Source of the DNA: Thiotrichales bacterium
GTDB taxonomy: Bacteria > Pseudomonadota > Gammaproteobacteria > Beggiatoales > Beggiatoaceae
Reading direction: 5' to 3'
NCBI GenBank assembly: GCA_016745035.1
Contig: JADGDE010000008.1
Location: forward strand, 124,001-188,000
Length of the DNA stretch: 64,000 nucleotides
Shown here: one piece after another, positions 17,502-25,084 of the stretch
Position numbering within the stretch: the first letter of the stretch is position 1
Layout of the letters: each line of letters starts with the position of its first letter
Made by a program: the position numbers and the translations under genes
The notes under the pieces: model-generated
The model's database searches: none
What the model was told of the DNA's origin: nothing
The model's input: only the letters and a program-made list of their open reading frames with translations

Positions 17502-19967
17502 TTAATGTGAATTAGAAGGGGATAGGCTACGTTCTGCAAACGTTCTGCGTACAGGTTCCAAGGTAAAACCGACATTACCGCGGGCATCTTTCTCCATTGT
17601 GCCTTCCCGGTATAATTCACGTAATAAATCATCAGATAAGGCCTCAATCACATCTTGCTCTGGCATTTGGTAATCAGCACCTTTTTTAGCAAAGGGAATT
17701 AAAAAGGCGGCTAATGTACTATTAACGGTGAGCATATTGGCAAAAGCATTTCGATAGCGTCCAACATCAATTACGGCTTCAATATCGGCTTTACAAATCA
17801 ATGCACGGTTTTGTTCGGCATAAACATGCTCACGTTCATTAACGCGCTCGACCAATTGCCAACACAAAATTTGTAACATCATCGGGTGGTTATGGGTGAC
17901 TTTACACAGATAACCATAGGCTTCTGGCTCATAACGCAATGGAAATTCAAAAGAACTCGGTTGTACCAAATTGTGTACATCATCATCACTTAAATAACCG
18001 ATATTGACATCTAAAACCGAGGTGAAATAAGTTGACCAGCTGGGTAATTCAGAGACAAAATGAAAACCAACCAATAGCACATTTAAGCGTGGACGATGTT
18101 GTAATAAATCGCGCAAATAACCTAAAAACCGGTCTTGTTCTAAAACGCTATCTTCAAATACTTTTTCTAATAATTCAAATTCATCAAGAATCAATTGTAT
18201 GCGTTTATTAGGATAAGTTTGTTCTAAATTATCTAAAAACTCATCAAACACAATCCAAGGATTGCCATCATAGTCTTTTCGCTGTGGTAGAGCGATGTTA
18301 TCTGGATCAGCTAAGTAAAGCCTACGCGCAAAAACAAAGAAAAAGTCCGCTTCGCTACGCGCCATTGCTGCAACTGCCTGCATATTGACATATAAAGGCG
18401 TAAATTTATCTGGCAAACGCTCTTTGAGTTTGTAAGCAAAACTGGTTTTACCGATGCGTCGTTGTCCCCATAATAAAATGGGTATATTTTTATCACTTTC
18501 TAAATAGCTTTGAATTCGGCGAATAGTTTTTTCACGACCGACAAAAATTTGTTCACTTGGTTTAGCGGTTAATGGTGTGCTGCTATATTTATTGGTAATT
18601 TGTTTGCCTTTTTCTAAGATATCGGAGACATTTTGTGTAGTTTCTCGCCGTATTTCTTTATAGTCATCAGAGACATCAGCAAGCCAACTCACAATTTTTT
18701 CTAGCCACTTTAAAGCCATCTTTTTTTGCCCCATTTTTTTGGGTGCTGAATCTTTATGAAAACGATGAAAACGCTTGAGAATAAACCAGCCTAAATTCCC
18801 GAAACCCAAGGCATAGTTACGGCGCATCAATAAAAATCCCAAGGACACAGCACAAAATATCCCTAACAACAAGCCACCGACATGATAAAGCGGTTTTTGT
18901 GAAAACACAAAGAAATATACCCCAGCACTTGCCAATAAACCGGCGTAAATACCGAAATAAATATTGCGAAACATCATCCGCAACATCAAAAAAGGTATAG
19001 CAAATAATAAAGCTAAAAATATGGTATTGGCAAGTGAGCCAACTAACGGACGTACCAAGATAACTGCAACTGTCCAATCTGAAGAAGACTTGACTAAATC
19101 AATACTCATCAGCGTGCCCATCAAGATAAAAAAGATAGCCGCGATAATCGTAGCTAAGTGCCAATTTTTTAACGATTTAACCAAAAGAATCAAAACCAGC
19201 AAGGAAACATAGAACGTATATATAAGGCTATAGCTGGTGATTTGTTGTGTTCGGCTTAACGATAATTCCAGCGTATCTATCCATAGTTTATCGATCAGGT
19301 AGCTATAAGTTATACCCGGTAATACAGAGATAACTAACCAAATCAAGGCACTAAAAAAGATTAAATTAATCGCTACCACAATCCCCATCGTCCGTCGAAA
19401 ACTACGCGATAATGGTTCTGGAGTTTCATTCCATGTCGATAAGGTGATAAGGCTTTGACTGGCTGCTGCCAAGCCAAAAAGACAAATTAGAAAAATTAGT
19501 ACATACCAAGGTCTGTCATATAACAATAAGTCGGCCGTAACAGTAAAGCCTTGAGTTAAACCAAAACTTATACCAACGAAAAAACCTATGAGGCTGGTAC
19601 TTAAGAGCGCAAAGGCACTAGAAACTAGGACAGCTGTGAATAAGCCACCGACAAAAACCAATGTTGCGGTGTAGACAAATGCGCGGGCTGCGGTATGGGC
19701 ATCAAAAAAGACAAGACACCAAAGCGCACTGAAACTAGCAATGCTTAAAGGTGCTGTGATATGAATGAGGGAAAATAGCTGTAAAATGCGAGGGTGATGC
19801 CACAAGCCGCCTTGTAGATCACGCCAAGCAAAATCCGCTTTAATACTGGGGTCAATTTGTTCTATGTGTTGTCGCCACAAAGCCGGCTGGTGTAAAAGCC
19901 ACAGCAAAGCTTGCCAATAGGCGACAATAGCAGAAAAAAGGCGAGGTAAGAACACAGCGCCCCCCAT
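17502..19967 (-). CDS. Polytopic membrane AAA/STAND-like ATPase
   Basis: An 821-residue protein of unknown function. Residues about 65-385 hold roughly ten hydrophobic helices. A linker (about 400-465) leads to a cytoplasmic P-loop ATPase with GREKTIRRI, Walker A GQRRIGKTS (501-509) and Walker B LILDEFELL (592-600). A C-terminal helical/winged-helix region runs to about 812. The ATPase resembles the AAA_14/STAND-type NTPases that follow the 'GREKE...GQRRIGKTS...' pattern. It starts 5 bp after the HTH-AAA gene, so the pair is one operon. Membrane domain plus regulatory NTPase is compatible with a signal-gated membrane effector, but that is speculation; a surveillance, defence or membrane-stress role cannot be told apart. 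Confidence 0.75.
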   Translation of the reverse strand: MGGAVFLPRLFSAIVAYWQALLWLLHQPALWRQHIEQIDPSIKADFAWRDLQGGLWHHPRILQLFSLIHITAPLSIASFSALWCLVFFDAHTAARAFVYTATLVFVGGLFTAVLVSSAFALLSTSLIGFFVGISFGLTQGFTVTADLLLYDRPWYVLIFLICLFGLAAASQSLITLSTWNETPEPLSRSFRRTMGIVVAINLIFFSALIWLVISVLPGITYSYLIDKLWIDTLELSLSRTQQITSYSLIYTFYVSLLVLILLVKSLKNWHLATIIAAIFFILMGTLMSIDLVKSSSDWTVAVILVRPLVGSLANTIFLALLFAIPFLMLRMMFRNIYFGIYAGLLASAGVYFFVFSQKPLYHVGGLLLGIFCAVSLGFLLMRRNYALGFGNLGWFILKRFHRFHKDSAPKKMGQKKMALKWLEKIVSWLADVSDDYKEIRRETTQNVSDILEKGKQITNKYSSTPLTAKPSEQIFVGREKTIRRIQSYLESDKNIPILLWGQRRIGKTSFAYKLKERLPDKFTPLYVNMQAVAAMARSEADFFFVFARRLYLADPDNIALPQRKDYDGNPWIVFDEFLDNLEQTYPNKRIQLILDEFELLEKVFEDSVLEQDRFLGYLRDLLQHRPRLNVLLVGFHFVSELPSWSTYFTSVLDVNIGYLSDDDVHNLVQPSSFEFPLRYEPEAYGYLCKVTHNHPMMLQILCWQLVERVNEREHVYAEQNRALICKADIEAVIDVGRYRNAFANMLTVNSTLAAFLIPFAKKGADYQMPEQDVIEALSDDLLRELYREGTMEKDARGNVGFTLEPVRRTFAERSLSPSNSH

Positions 19968-19972
19968 AGTAT

Positions 19973-21091
19973 TTAAATGGCTGCACCTAATAAATCTTGG
20001 TGTTTTCTAAGCACTTGAGCAGATTTACTCTCACGCATTTCACCTTGCCAATTTAACCAAACATGGCAAAGGTTTTGTAAGATAGCAGGCCAGCCTTGGC
20101 TTTGAGAAATAATGGTTTTTTTGTCATCTAAGCTCAATTCATCCCCTGCATAGCTAAGCAAATCCATTGCGGTTGCCTCTGGCAGTGGCTTGAGTTCGAT
20201 GGGTAAAAAGACATTGATGAAAGGTGATACTTTATCTTGACTGATAGCGTATTCGTTCAGCTCTTGTTCTGATAAGCGTGATGTACCACAGAAGGCAATC
20301 GGGCTAAATTCACGTAAATTACGCAAGTAATACCAGAAATTATTATCCAAGCCTTCACATTGTAAACCCGCTTCAATATTGTCCATCAAAATGACGGTGG
20401 TGGTGCGTAAATGGGCTTCAATGACTTCACTAAAACTTACTAAATCCAAAGGTTGTTTGGGATCTAAGTAATCCAATAAACCTAAATCATTTAAAATGAA
20501 ACGCAACAAATAGTCTTGACGTTGCATAGATGGAGAAAGGAAATTGATGTAAACCCAGTTGAGTGGTTGTGTCCAGACGATGTGTTCTTGCCCGGGACGT
20601 AATAATTTGCTTTTGGCATCGTTTTGCAAATAGTGCAACAAGGAACTTTTGCCACTTCGTTTAGATCCTGTGATTAAGACATGCTCTAAAGCACCTTGTT
20701 GCCAAGAGGATACGACTTCATTCAACACCTGCTTGTGAGCAAAAAATTGTCGAGGTTGTTCGATAGGACGGGTAATAATGGGCACGATACGGTCAGACTC
20801 AGCGGCAGCTAATTTTTCTGCTTCTAATTCAGCGCGTTGTTGGGCTTTTTTGGCACTGCCTTTAACCACACGGTCACGTCGGGCAACGGCAAGTAGGGCA
20901 TCAAGTTCTGGCTTAGCCAGTTTTAATATCACGCCACATTTGCGTATTTCTTTGTCTCTAGGAGACTTAATATAGCCACTGCGCCATCTAAAGATGGTCT
21001 CACGGCGCAAGCCCAATGCTGTCGCCAGTTCTTGGTCAGTGATATTGTTTTCAATCATGTGACGTTCGATAAGTTCAGCGAAAGTGTCCAT
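19973..21091 (-). CDS. HTH-domain AAA/STAND-like ATPase
   Basis: A 372-residue protein. Residues 1-60 form a Xre-like helix-turn-helix (ITDQELATALGLRRETIFRWRSG). A charged, Ala-rich linker (about 72-100) follows, then a P-loop ATPase with Walker A GSKRSGKSS (142-150), Walker B TVILMDNIE (232-240) and a sensor-like CGTSRLS. The ATPase is of the same broad type as its partner 5 bp downstream but has no membrane part. The likely roles are a DNA-binding switch controlling the pair or a nucleotide-dependent sensor. I know no named family with this exact pairing. A palindrome-rich region lies immediately upstream. Confidence 0.75.
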   Translation of the reverse strand: MDTFAELIERHMIENNITDQELATALGLRRETIFRWRSGYIKSPRDKEIRKCGVILKLAKPELDALLAVARRDRVVKGSAKKAQQRAELEAEKLAAAESDRIVPIITRPIEQPRQFFAHKQVLNEVVSSWQQGALEHVLITGSKRSGKSSLLHYLQNDAKSKLLRPGQEHIVWTQPLNWVYINFLSPSMQRQDYLLRFILNDLGLLDYLDPKQPLDLVSFSEVIEAHLRTTTVILMDNIEAGLQCEGLDNNFWYYLRNLREFSPIAFCGTSRLSEQELNEYAISQDKVSPFINVFLPIELKPLPEATAMDLLSYAGDELSLDDKKTIISQSQGWPAILQNLCHVWLNWQGEMRESKSAQVLRKHQDLLGAAI

Positions 21092-21510
21092 AATGTCTTC
21101 CCTTCTATGAGTATAGGACTAATAAAGTGAATATTAGGGCAAGCGTCTTATAATACAAACCACTTTTTTACGCCCTTAATAATATAGCTTTACTTTTTAA
21201 AAAGCAACATAAAGTCATCTTTTAAACTAATTTTTCTGTTAGATTAATTCTAAATCCATGACTCATGGACGATTGATTGCATTTGCGAAGGAGTATCGAC
21301 AAATTTTTGTAAAAAATAATTACAAAAACGCTAAATGGTGAGCTTTAGCTTACCAATGCGCTATTTTCGACCAAAATAATTAATGTTTTATTTAAAAAGA
21401 TAGAGATGCTGTTGTGATTATTTTTATACTCACTTGAGTCTCAATCAAAACATCATCAATCTGAATGAAGATATACATGAGTTTTATATTAAGTCCAAGT
21501 TCAGCGCATT
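21092..21510. other. Non-coding gap with three consecutive palindromes
   Basis: No credible gene. It contains TCCATGA-C-TCATGGA (21255-21269), a 9-bp stem TTTTTGTAA/TTACAAAAA with a 7-base loop (21304-21328), and TGGTGAGCT-TT-AGCTTACCA (21336-21355, one G-T type mismatch). A TTATAAT-like -10 candidate lies at 21148-21154. These may be operators for the HTH-AAA gene or terminator-like structures. Confidence 0.5.
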
Positions 21511-22566
21511 TCAATACATGATAGTGTGAACTGCTAATGGTTTCGTTTTACCTTTAAACGTGACTGGAGCCAAGGCTCTGGTGGGGATTTTAGCAAATTT
21601 TAAGGTTTCATGTAATGTTTTTTCACCAATTAATACTTCTTGGGGGCGAGCATGACCACAAATGCGCGAGGCAACATTGACCTCATCTCCCACAGCTGTG
21701 TACTGATGGTATTGTTCGCTGCCAATGTTACCAATTAATACTTTACCTGTGTTAATGCCGACACCAAAACTAAACCCCCATTGATTATCATTATTTAATG
21801 CTTTAACCTGCATACTAATGGCGGCTTGTACTGCCCTTAGGGCATGATCTTTTTGTGGGTTGGGTGCATTAAAGATAGCCATTACTGCGTCCCCCATATA
21901 ATTGACCACCACACCGCCAAAATCTAAAATAGCATTGCAAGTAATTTCCATAAAAACATGCAGCATATCAATGGTTTGCTCTGGTGTTTGTCTTTCACTA
22001 ATCCGAGTGTAATCGCGTAAATCCACAAATAAAATTGTCACTTCTTGAGCTTGACCACCCAAATCGGCATTCAGACGATTTTCCATCAGCGCTTTAGCGA
22101 CTTCTCTTGGAACATAACGCTCTAAAATATACTCCAGCCTTTGATTACTATCATCAAGCTTTTGTTTTAGCAAATACAATTGGTTGCGTTGTTGCGTCAA
22201 TGTTTGTTGAATTCTCGCATATTGACTGGTATCACTGAGACTTATCAATAATTGCGGCTCTTTCTGACTGTTATCACGACGAATTTGGACATTAATATAG
22301 GCAATTTCATCGCCATTTTCATCATGACGGTTAATATTATCCATCACAAATTCAGGCATATTACCTTCAAGAATATCGGTCAAAATATCTTCACAACCAA
22401 TCATTTCGGGCAATAAGTCCTCCAAACTCAGATCCTCAGCCTCTAGTTGTACATCAGCGGGGAAGCACAGAGGCTCACCACCAAAATCAAGCAACTGTTG
22501 TTTGGCATCAAGGATGATGTAGGCAATATGATGCCAATGTAATAACTGGGGCAATAATGTAGACAT
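21511..22566 (-). CDS. Class III adenylate/guanylate cyclase with N-terminal PAS-like domain
   Basis: A 351-residue soluble protein: a PAS-like sensor (about 5-125), a short coiled coil (about 127-150), and a class III nucleotide cyclase domain (about 165-350). Metal aspartates are in FVDLRDYT and MGDAVMAIF. The transition-state Asn and Arg are in VNVASRI. The base-selecting lysine of canonical adenylate cyclases is Asn here (VVNYMGD), and the partner position is Thr (QYTAVGDEVN), so substrate preference (ATP or GTP) is uncertain. It is a lone gene, upstream of and divergent from tRNA-Gly. Confidence 0.88.
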   Translation of the reverse strand: MSTLLPQLLHWHHIAYIILDAKQQLLDFGGEPLCFPADVQLEAEDLSLEDLLPEMIGCEDILTDILEGNMPEFVMDNINRHDENGDEIAYINVQIRRDNSQKEPQLLISLSDTSQYARIQQTLTQQRNQLYLLKQKLDDSNQRLEYILERYVPREVAKALMENRLNADLGGQAQEVTILFVDLRDYTRISERQTPEQTIDMLHVFMEITCNAILDFGGVVVNYMGDAVMAIFNAPNPQKDHALRAVQAAISMQVKALNNDNQWGFSFGVGINTGKVLIGNIGSEQYHQYTAVGDEVNVASRICGHARPQEVLIGEKTLHETLKFAKIPTRALAPVTFKGKTKPLAVHTIMY

Positions 22567-22630
22567 AGACTTGACGATGATTAGGGTTTTACCTATGATA
22601 GGTGGTTCTAAGCATAACTGTAGCTTGTTT

Positions 22631-22704
22631 GCGGGTGTAGTTCAATGGTAGAACTTTAGCTTCCCAAGCTAATAACGTGGGTTCGATTCCCATCACCCGC
22701 TCCA
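22631..22704 (+). tRNA. tRNA-Gly (anticodon CCC)
   Basis: A complete cloverleaf. The acceptor stem GCGGGTG pairs with CACCCGC. The D arm is GTTC/GAAC and the anticodon stem TTAGC/GCTAA with loop TTCCCAA (anticodon CCC, reads GGG). The T arm is GTGGG/CCCAT with TTCGATT. The discriminator is U, as expected for glycine, and CCA is encoded. It lies 3 bp from the stop codon of the convergent yheS gene. Confidence 0.97.
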
Positions 22705-22707
22705 GAT

Positions 22708-24558
22708 TTAAGCTTCTAGGCTCTCGCTTAATTCCAACCATTCTTCTTCCAATGTTTGCTGCTCTTGCTTCAGCATCGTATCTTGTTTCGCGACTTTATC
22801 AGCTTTTTCTCGATCTTGATATAATTCAGGATCGGCTAAAACATCTTGAACTTGTTCGATTTCTTCAGTCAGTTTTTGTAAGCGCTGATCAATTTTTTTC
22901 AAACGATTTTCCCATTGGCGTTTTTGCGCCCGGTTCGCCACTTGCTGTTGTTTATCGGCTTTTTGTGTCGATGTTTGACTCGGTTCTTTGTTTTGTTCCA
23001 ATAACCATTGACGATAAGCCTCTAAATCATCATCAAACAAACTCACCTGACCTTGATTGACTAAAAATAGTTGATCCGTGGTTGCGCGTAATAAATGCCT
23101 GTCATGAGACACCACCAATAAAGCCCCTTGATAGTTTTGCAAAGCCACGGTTAAAGCATGGCGCATATCTAAATCAAGGTGATTGGTTGGCTCATCTAAT
23201 AGCAATAAATTCGGCGCTTTAGCTACCAATAAAGCCAAGGCTAAACGGGCTTTTTCGCCACCGGAAAACGGCGCACTGGGGGCAGTTGCCATATCACCGA
23301 TAAAGCCAAACCCCCCTAAAAAATTACGTAAAGCTTGCTCAGTGTCATCTGGGTGTTGCCTTTGTAAATGTTGTAATGGGCTTTCGTCAGGGTGCAATAA
23401 TTCCAGTTGATGTTGGGCAAAATAACCTATTTTTAATTCTTTCGCGGTTTGATATTTTCCTGATAAAGGGGCTAATAATCCCGCTAGCAATTTAATAAAA
23501 GTCGATTTACCAGCACCATTGGCTCCGAGTAGACCTAAACGCATCCCCGGCACAATTTGCAAATTCAGTTTTGATAAAATTGTTTGTTCACCATAGCCAA
23601 TGGTGACCTTTTCAAGATTAATCAAGGGGGTGGGGTTGTGGCTGGGCTTGGGAAATTCAAACTGAAATTGAGAATCAACGTGGGCAGCGCTAATTAATTG
23701 CATTTTTTCCAATGCCTTAACCCGACTTTGGGCTTGCTTGGCCTTGCTCGCTTTTGCCTTAAAACGGCGCACAAAATCTTCCAAATGCTGAATATGGGTT
23801 TGTTGTTTTTCATAATTGGCTTGTTGTTGAGCCAGTTTTTCTGCCCGTTGTTTTTCAAAAGCGGCATAATTGCCCTGATAAATATTGAGTTTTTGATGTT
23901 CAACATGGACGATATGCCCAACCACTGTGTCCAAAAAATCCCGATCATGGGAAATCAACAACAAAGTACCTTGATAGCGCGCTAGCCAGGTTTCAAACCA
24001 CAGTACAGCATCCAAATCGAGATGGTTGGTTGGTTCGTCTAACAGTAATAAATCAGAGCGGCGCATTAACGTTTGCGCTAAATTAAGCCGCATACGCCAA
24101 CCACCAGAAAAGCTATTGACTGATTTATGCGTGTCAGCCTCGCTAAACCCCAAGCCATGTAAAATTTGTCCGGCACGGGCGCGGGCGCGATAACCATCAA
24201 TGGCTTCGAGTTGTTCATGGGCTTTGGCAGCTCTGAGTCCATCTTCGGCCCGATTAGCCGCTTCGATTTCAGCTTCTAGGGCGAGTAACTCGACATCACC
24301 TGCGAGGGTGTACTCTAAAGCGCTATTTTCAGATTGCGGCGTTTCTTGGGCTAAGTGTCCAATTTGCCATGACTTAGGGACATCCAAATCACCTTGTTCT
24401 TGGCTTAATTTACCACGTAATAAGGCAAATAAGCTGGATTTACCACAGCCATTTTTACCGGTGATGCCAACTTTCCAACCGGGATAAATGCGTAATTGAC
24501 TCTCAGCCAATAAAGATTTATGCCCACGTTGTAAACTCAGATCGTTGATTTGGATCAT
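22708..24558 (-). CDS. yheS: ABC-F ATPase YheS
   Basis: A soluble ABC-F protein (616 residues) with two ATPase domains. Walker A is GKNGCGKSS and GANGAGKST; signatures are SGGWRMRLNLAQ and SGGEKARLALAL; Walker B is LLLLDEPTNHLDL in both. There is a charged inter-domain linker and a C-terminal coiled coil (about 530-615). It closely resembles E. coli YheS. ABC-F proteins act on the ribosome to relieve stalling. The ATG at 24558 is preferred to an upstream GTG (24573) because AGGTG lies in front of it and it gives the family N-terminus MIQINDLSL. It ends 3 bp from tRNA-Gly, convergent. Confidence 0.93.
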   Translation of the reverse strand: MIQINDLSLQRGHKSLLAESQLRIYPGWKVGITGKNGCGKSSLFALLRGKLSQEQGDLDVPKSWQIGHLAQETPQSENSALEYTLAGDVELLALEAEIEAANRAEDGLRAAKAHEQLEAIDGYRARARAGQILHGLGFSEADTHKSVNSFSGGWRMRLNLAQTLMRRSDLLLLDEPTNHLDLDAVLWFETWLARYQGTLLLISHDRDFLDTVVGHIVHVEHQKLNIYQGNYAAFEKQRAEKLAQQQANYEKQQTHIQHLEDFVRRFKAKASKAKQAQSRVKALEKMQLISAAHVDSQFQFEFPKPSHNPTPLINLEKVTIGYGEQTILSKLNLQIVPGMRLGLLGANGAGKSTFIKLLAGLLAPLSGKYQTAKELKIGYFAQHQLELLHPDESPLQHLQRQHPDDTEQALRNFLGGFGFIGDMATAPSAPFSGGEKARLALALLVAKAPNLLLLDEPTNHLDLDMRHALTVALQNYQGALLVVSHDRHLLRATTDQLFLVNQGQVSLFDDDLEAYRQWLLEQNKEPSQTSTQKADKQQQVANRAQKRQWENRLKKIDQRLQKLTEEIEQVQDVLADPELYQDREKADKVAKQDTMLKQEQQTLEEEWLELSESLEA

Positions 24559-24583
24559 GGTATTATTTATCACCTATTAATTC

Positions 24584-24668
24584 ACTGATGTTACGCACTA
24601 ACACCGTTTTTGTCACCGTAGGTGGGTTTTCCACCTGCCTAATGGTATTTAGCCTTTGCGTAACATTC
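24584..24668 (-). repeat. Dispersed TIR repeat, short form, B-to-A
   Basis: CTGATGTTACGCACTAACACC ... CCACCTGCCTAATGG ... CTTTGCGTAACATTCG. It lies upstream of yheS and is open on the minus strand in the frame that gives the family's recurring 'VTQRLNTxRQVE' false peptide. Confidence 0.85.
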
Positions 24669-24862
24669 GTTAATTCAGTATCAAACCGCCCAATATAGCA
24701 TTCAGGTGTTTTAAGGCACAATATGCTAATTTTTTGCTGGTAACGATAAATCAGCATTGTGGCACAGCACATTGCAAATATTGCTATTCACTTGGAAAAT
24801 ATCAATATAAACTCAAAGTCGATTTTCGATGCATTATTCACCGAGGCGTATCTAAATTTCAG

Positions 24863-24994
24863 CTGATGTTACGCAAAGGCTTCTTTTTCTGCCTTAAGGG
24901 CAGAAAAAACCGCCATTGCTGCACGGCTAAACTTCACTAGGCAGGTGGAAAATCACACTATTGTGATAAAAACCGGCTTAGTGCGTCACATCAG
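24863..24994 (+). repeat. Dispersed TIR repeat, complete long form, A-to-B
   Basis: The best full-length copy: CTGATGTTACGCAAAGGCT, hairpin TTTTTCTGCC-TTAAG-GGCAGAAAAA, GCCATTGCTGCACGGCT, CACTAGGCAGGTGG, TCACACTATTGTGA, GGCTTAGTGCGTCACATCAG. The module between the two GGCT sequences is absent from short copies. The rest of the gap 24559-25084 shows no gene. Confidence 0.92.
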
Positions 24995-25084
24995 ATCTCA
25001 GGTGTTTTTTGTACTCTCAGGGGGCGAAAAAGTCTTTGCCTAACATCATATCAATACATTGTGTTGAATTCAGGTGTCAATAGC

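Noticed and set aside
17502..21091. Known NTPase defence systems (AVAST/Avs, CBASS, retron)
   Set aside because: There is no recognisable nuclease, TIR, cyclase, reverse transcriptase or sensor repeat domain; the membrane-AAA plus HTH-AAA layout does not match those that I know.
24559..25084. Small open frames (for example 24734-24940 on the plus strand)
   Set aside because: They run through repeat copies, lack ribosome-binding sites and have no coherent product.
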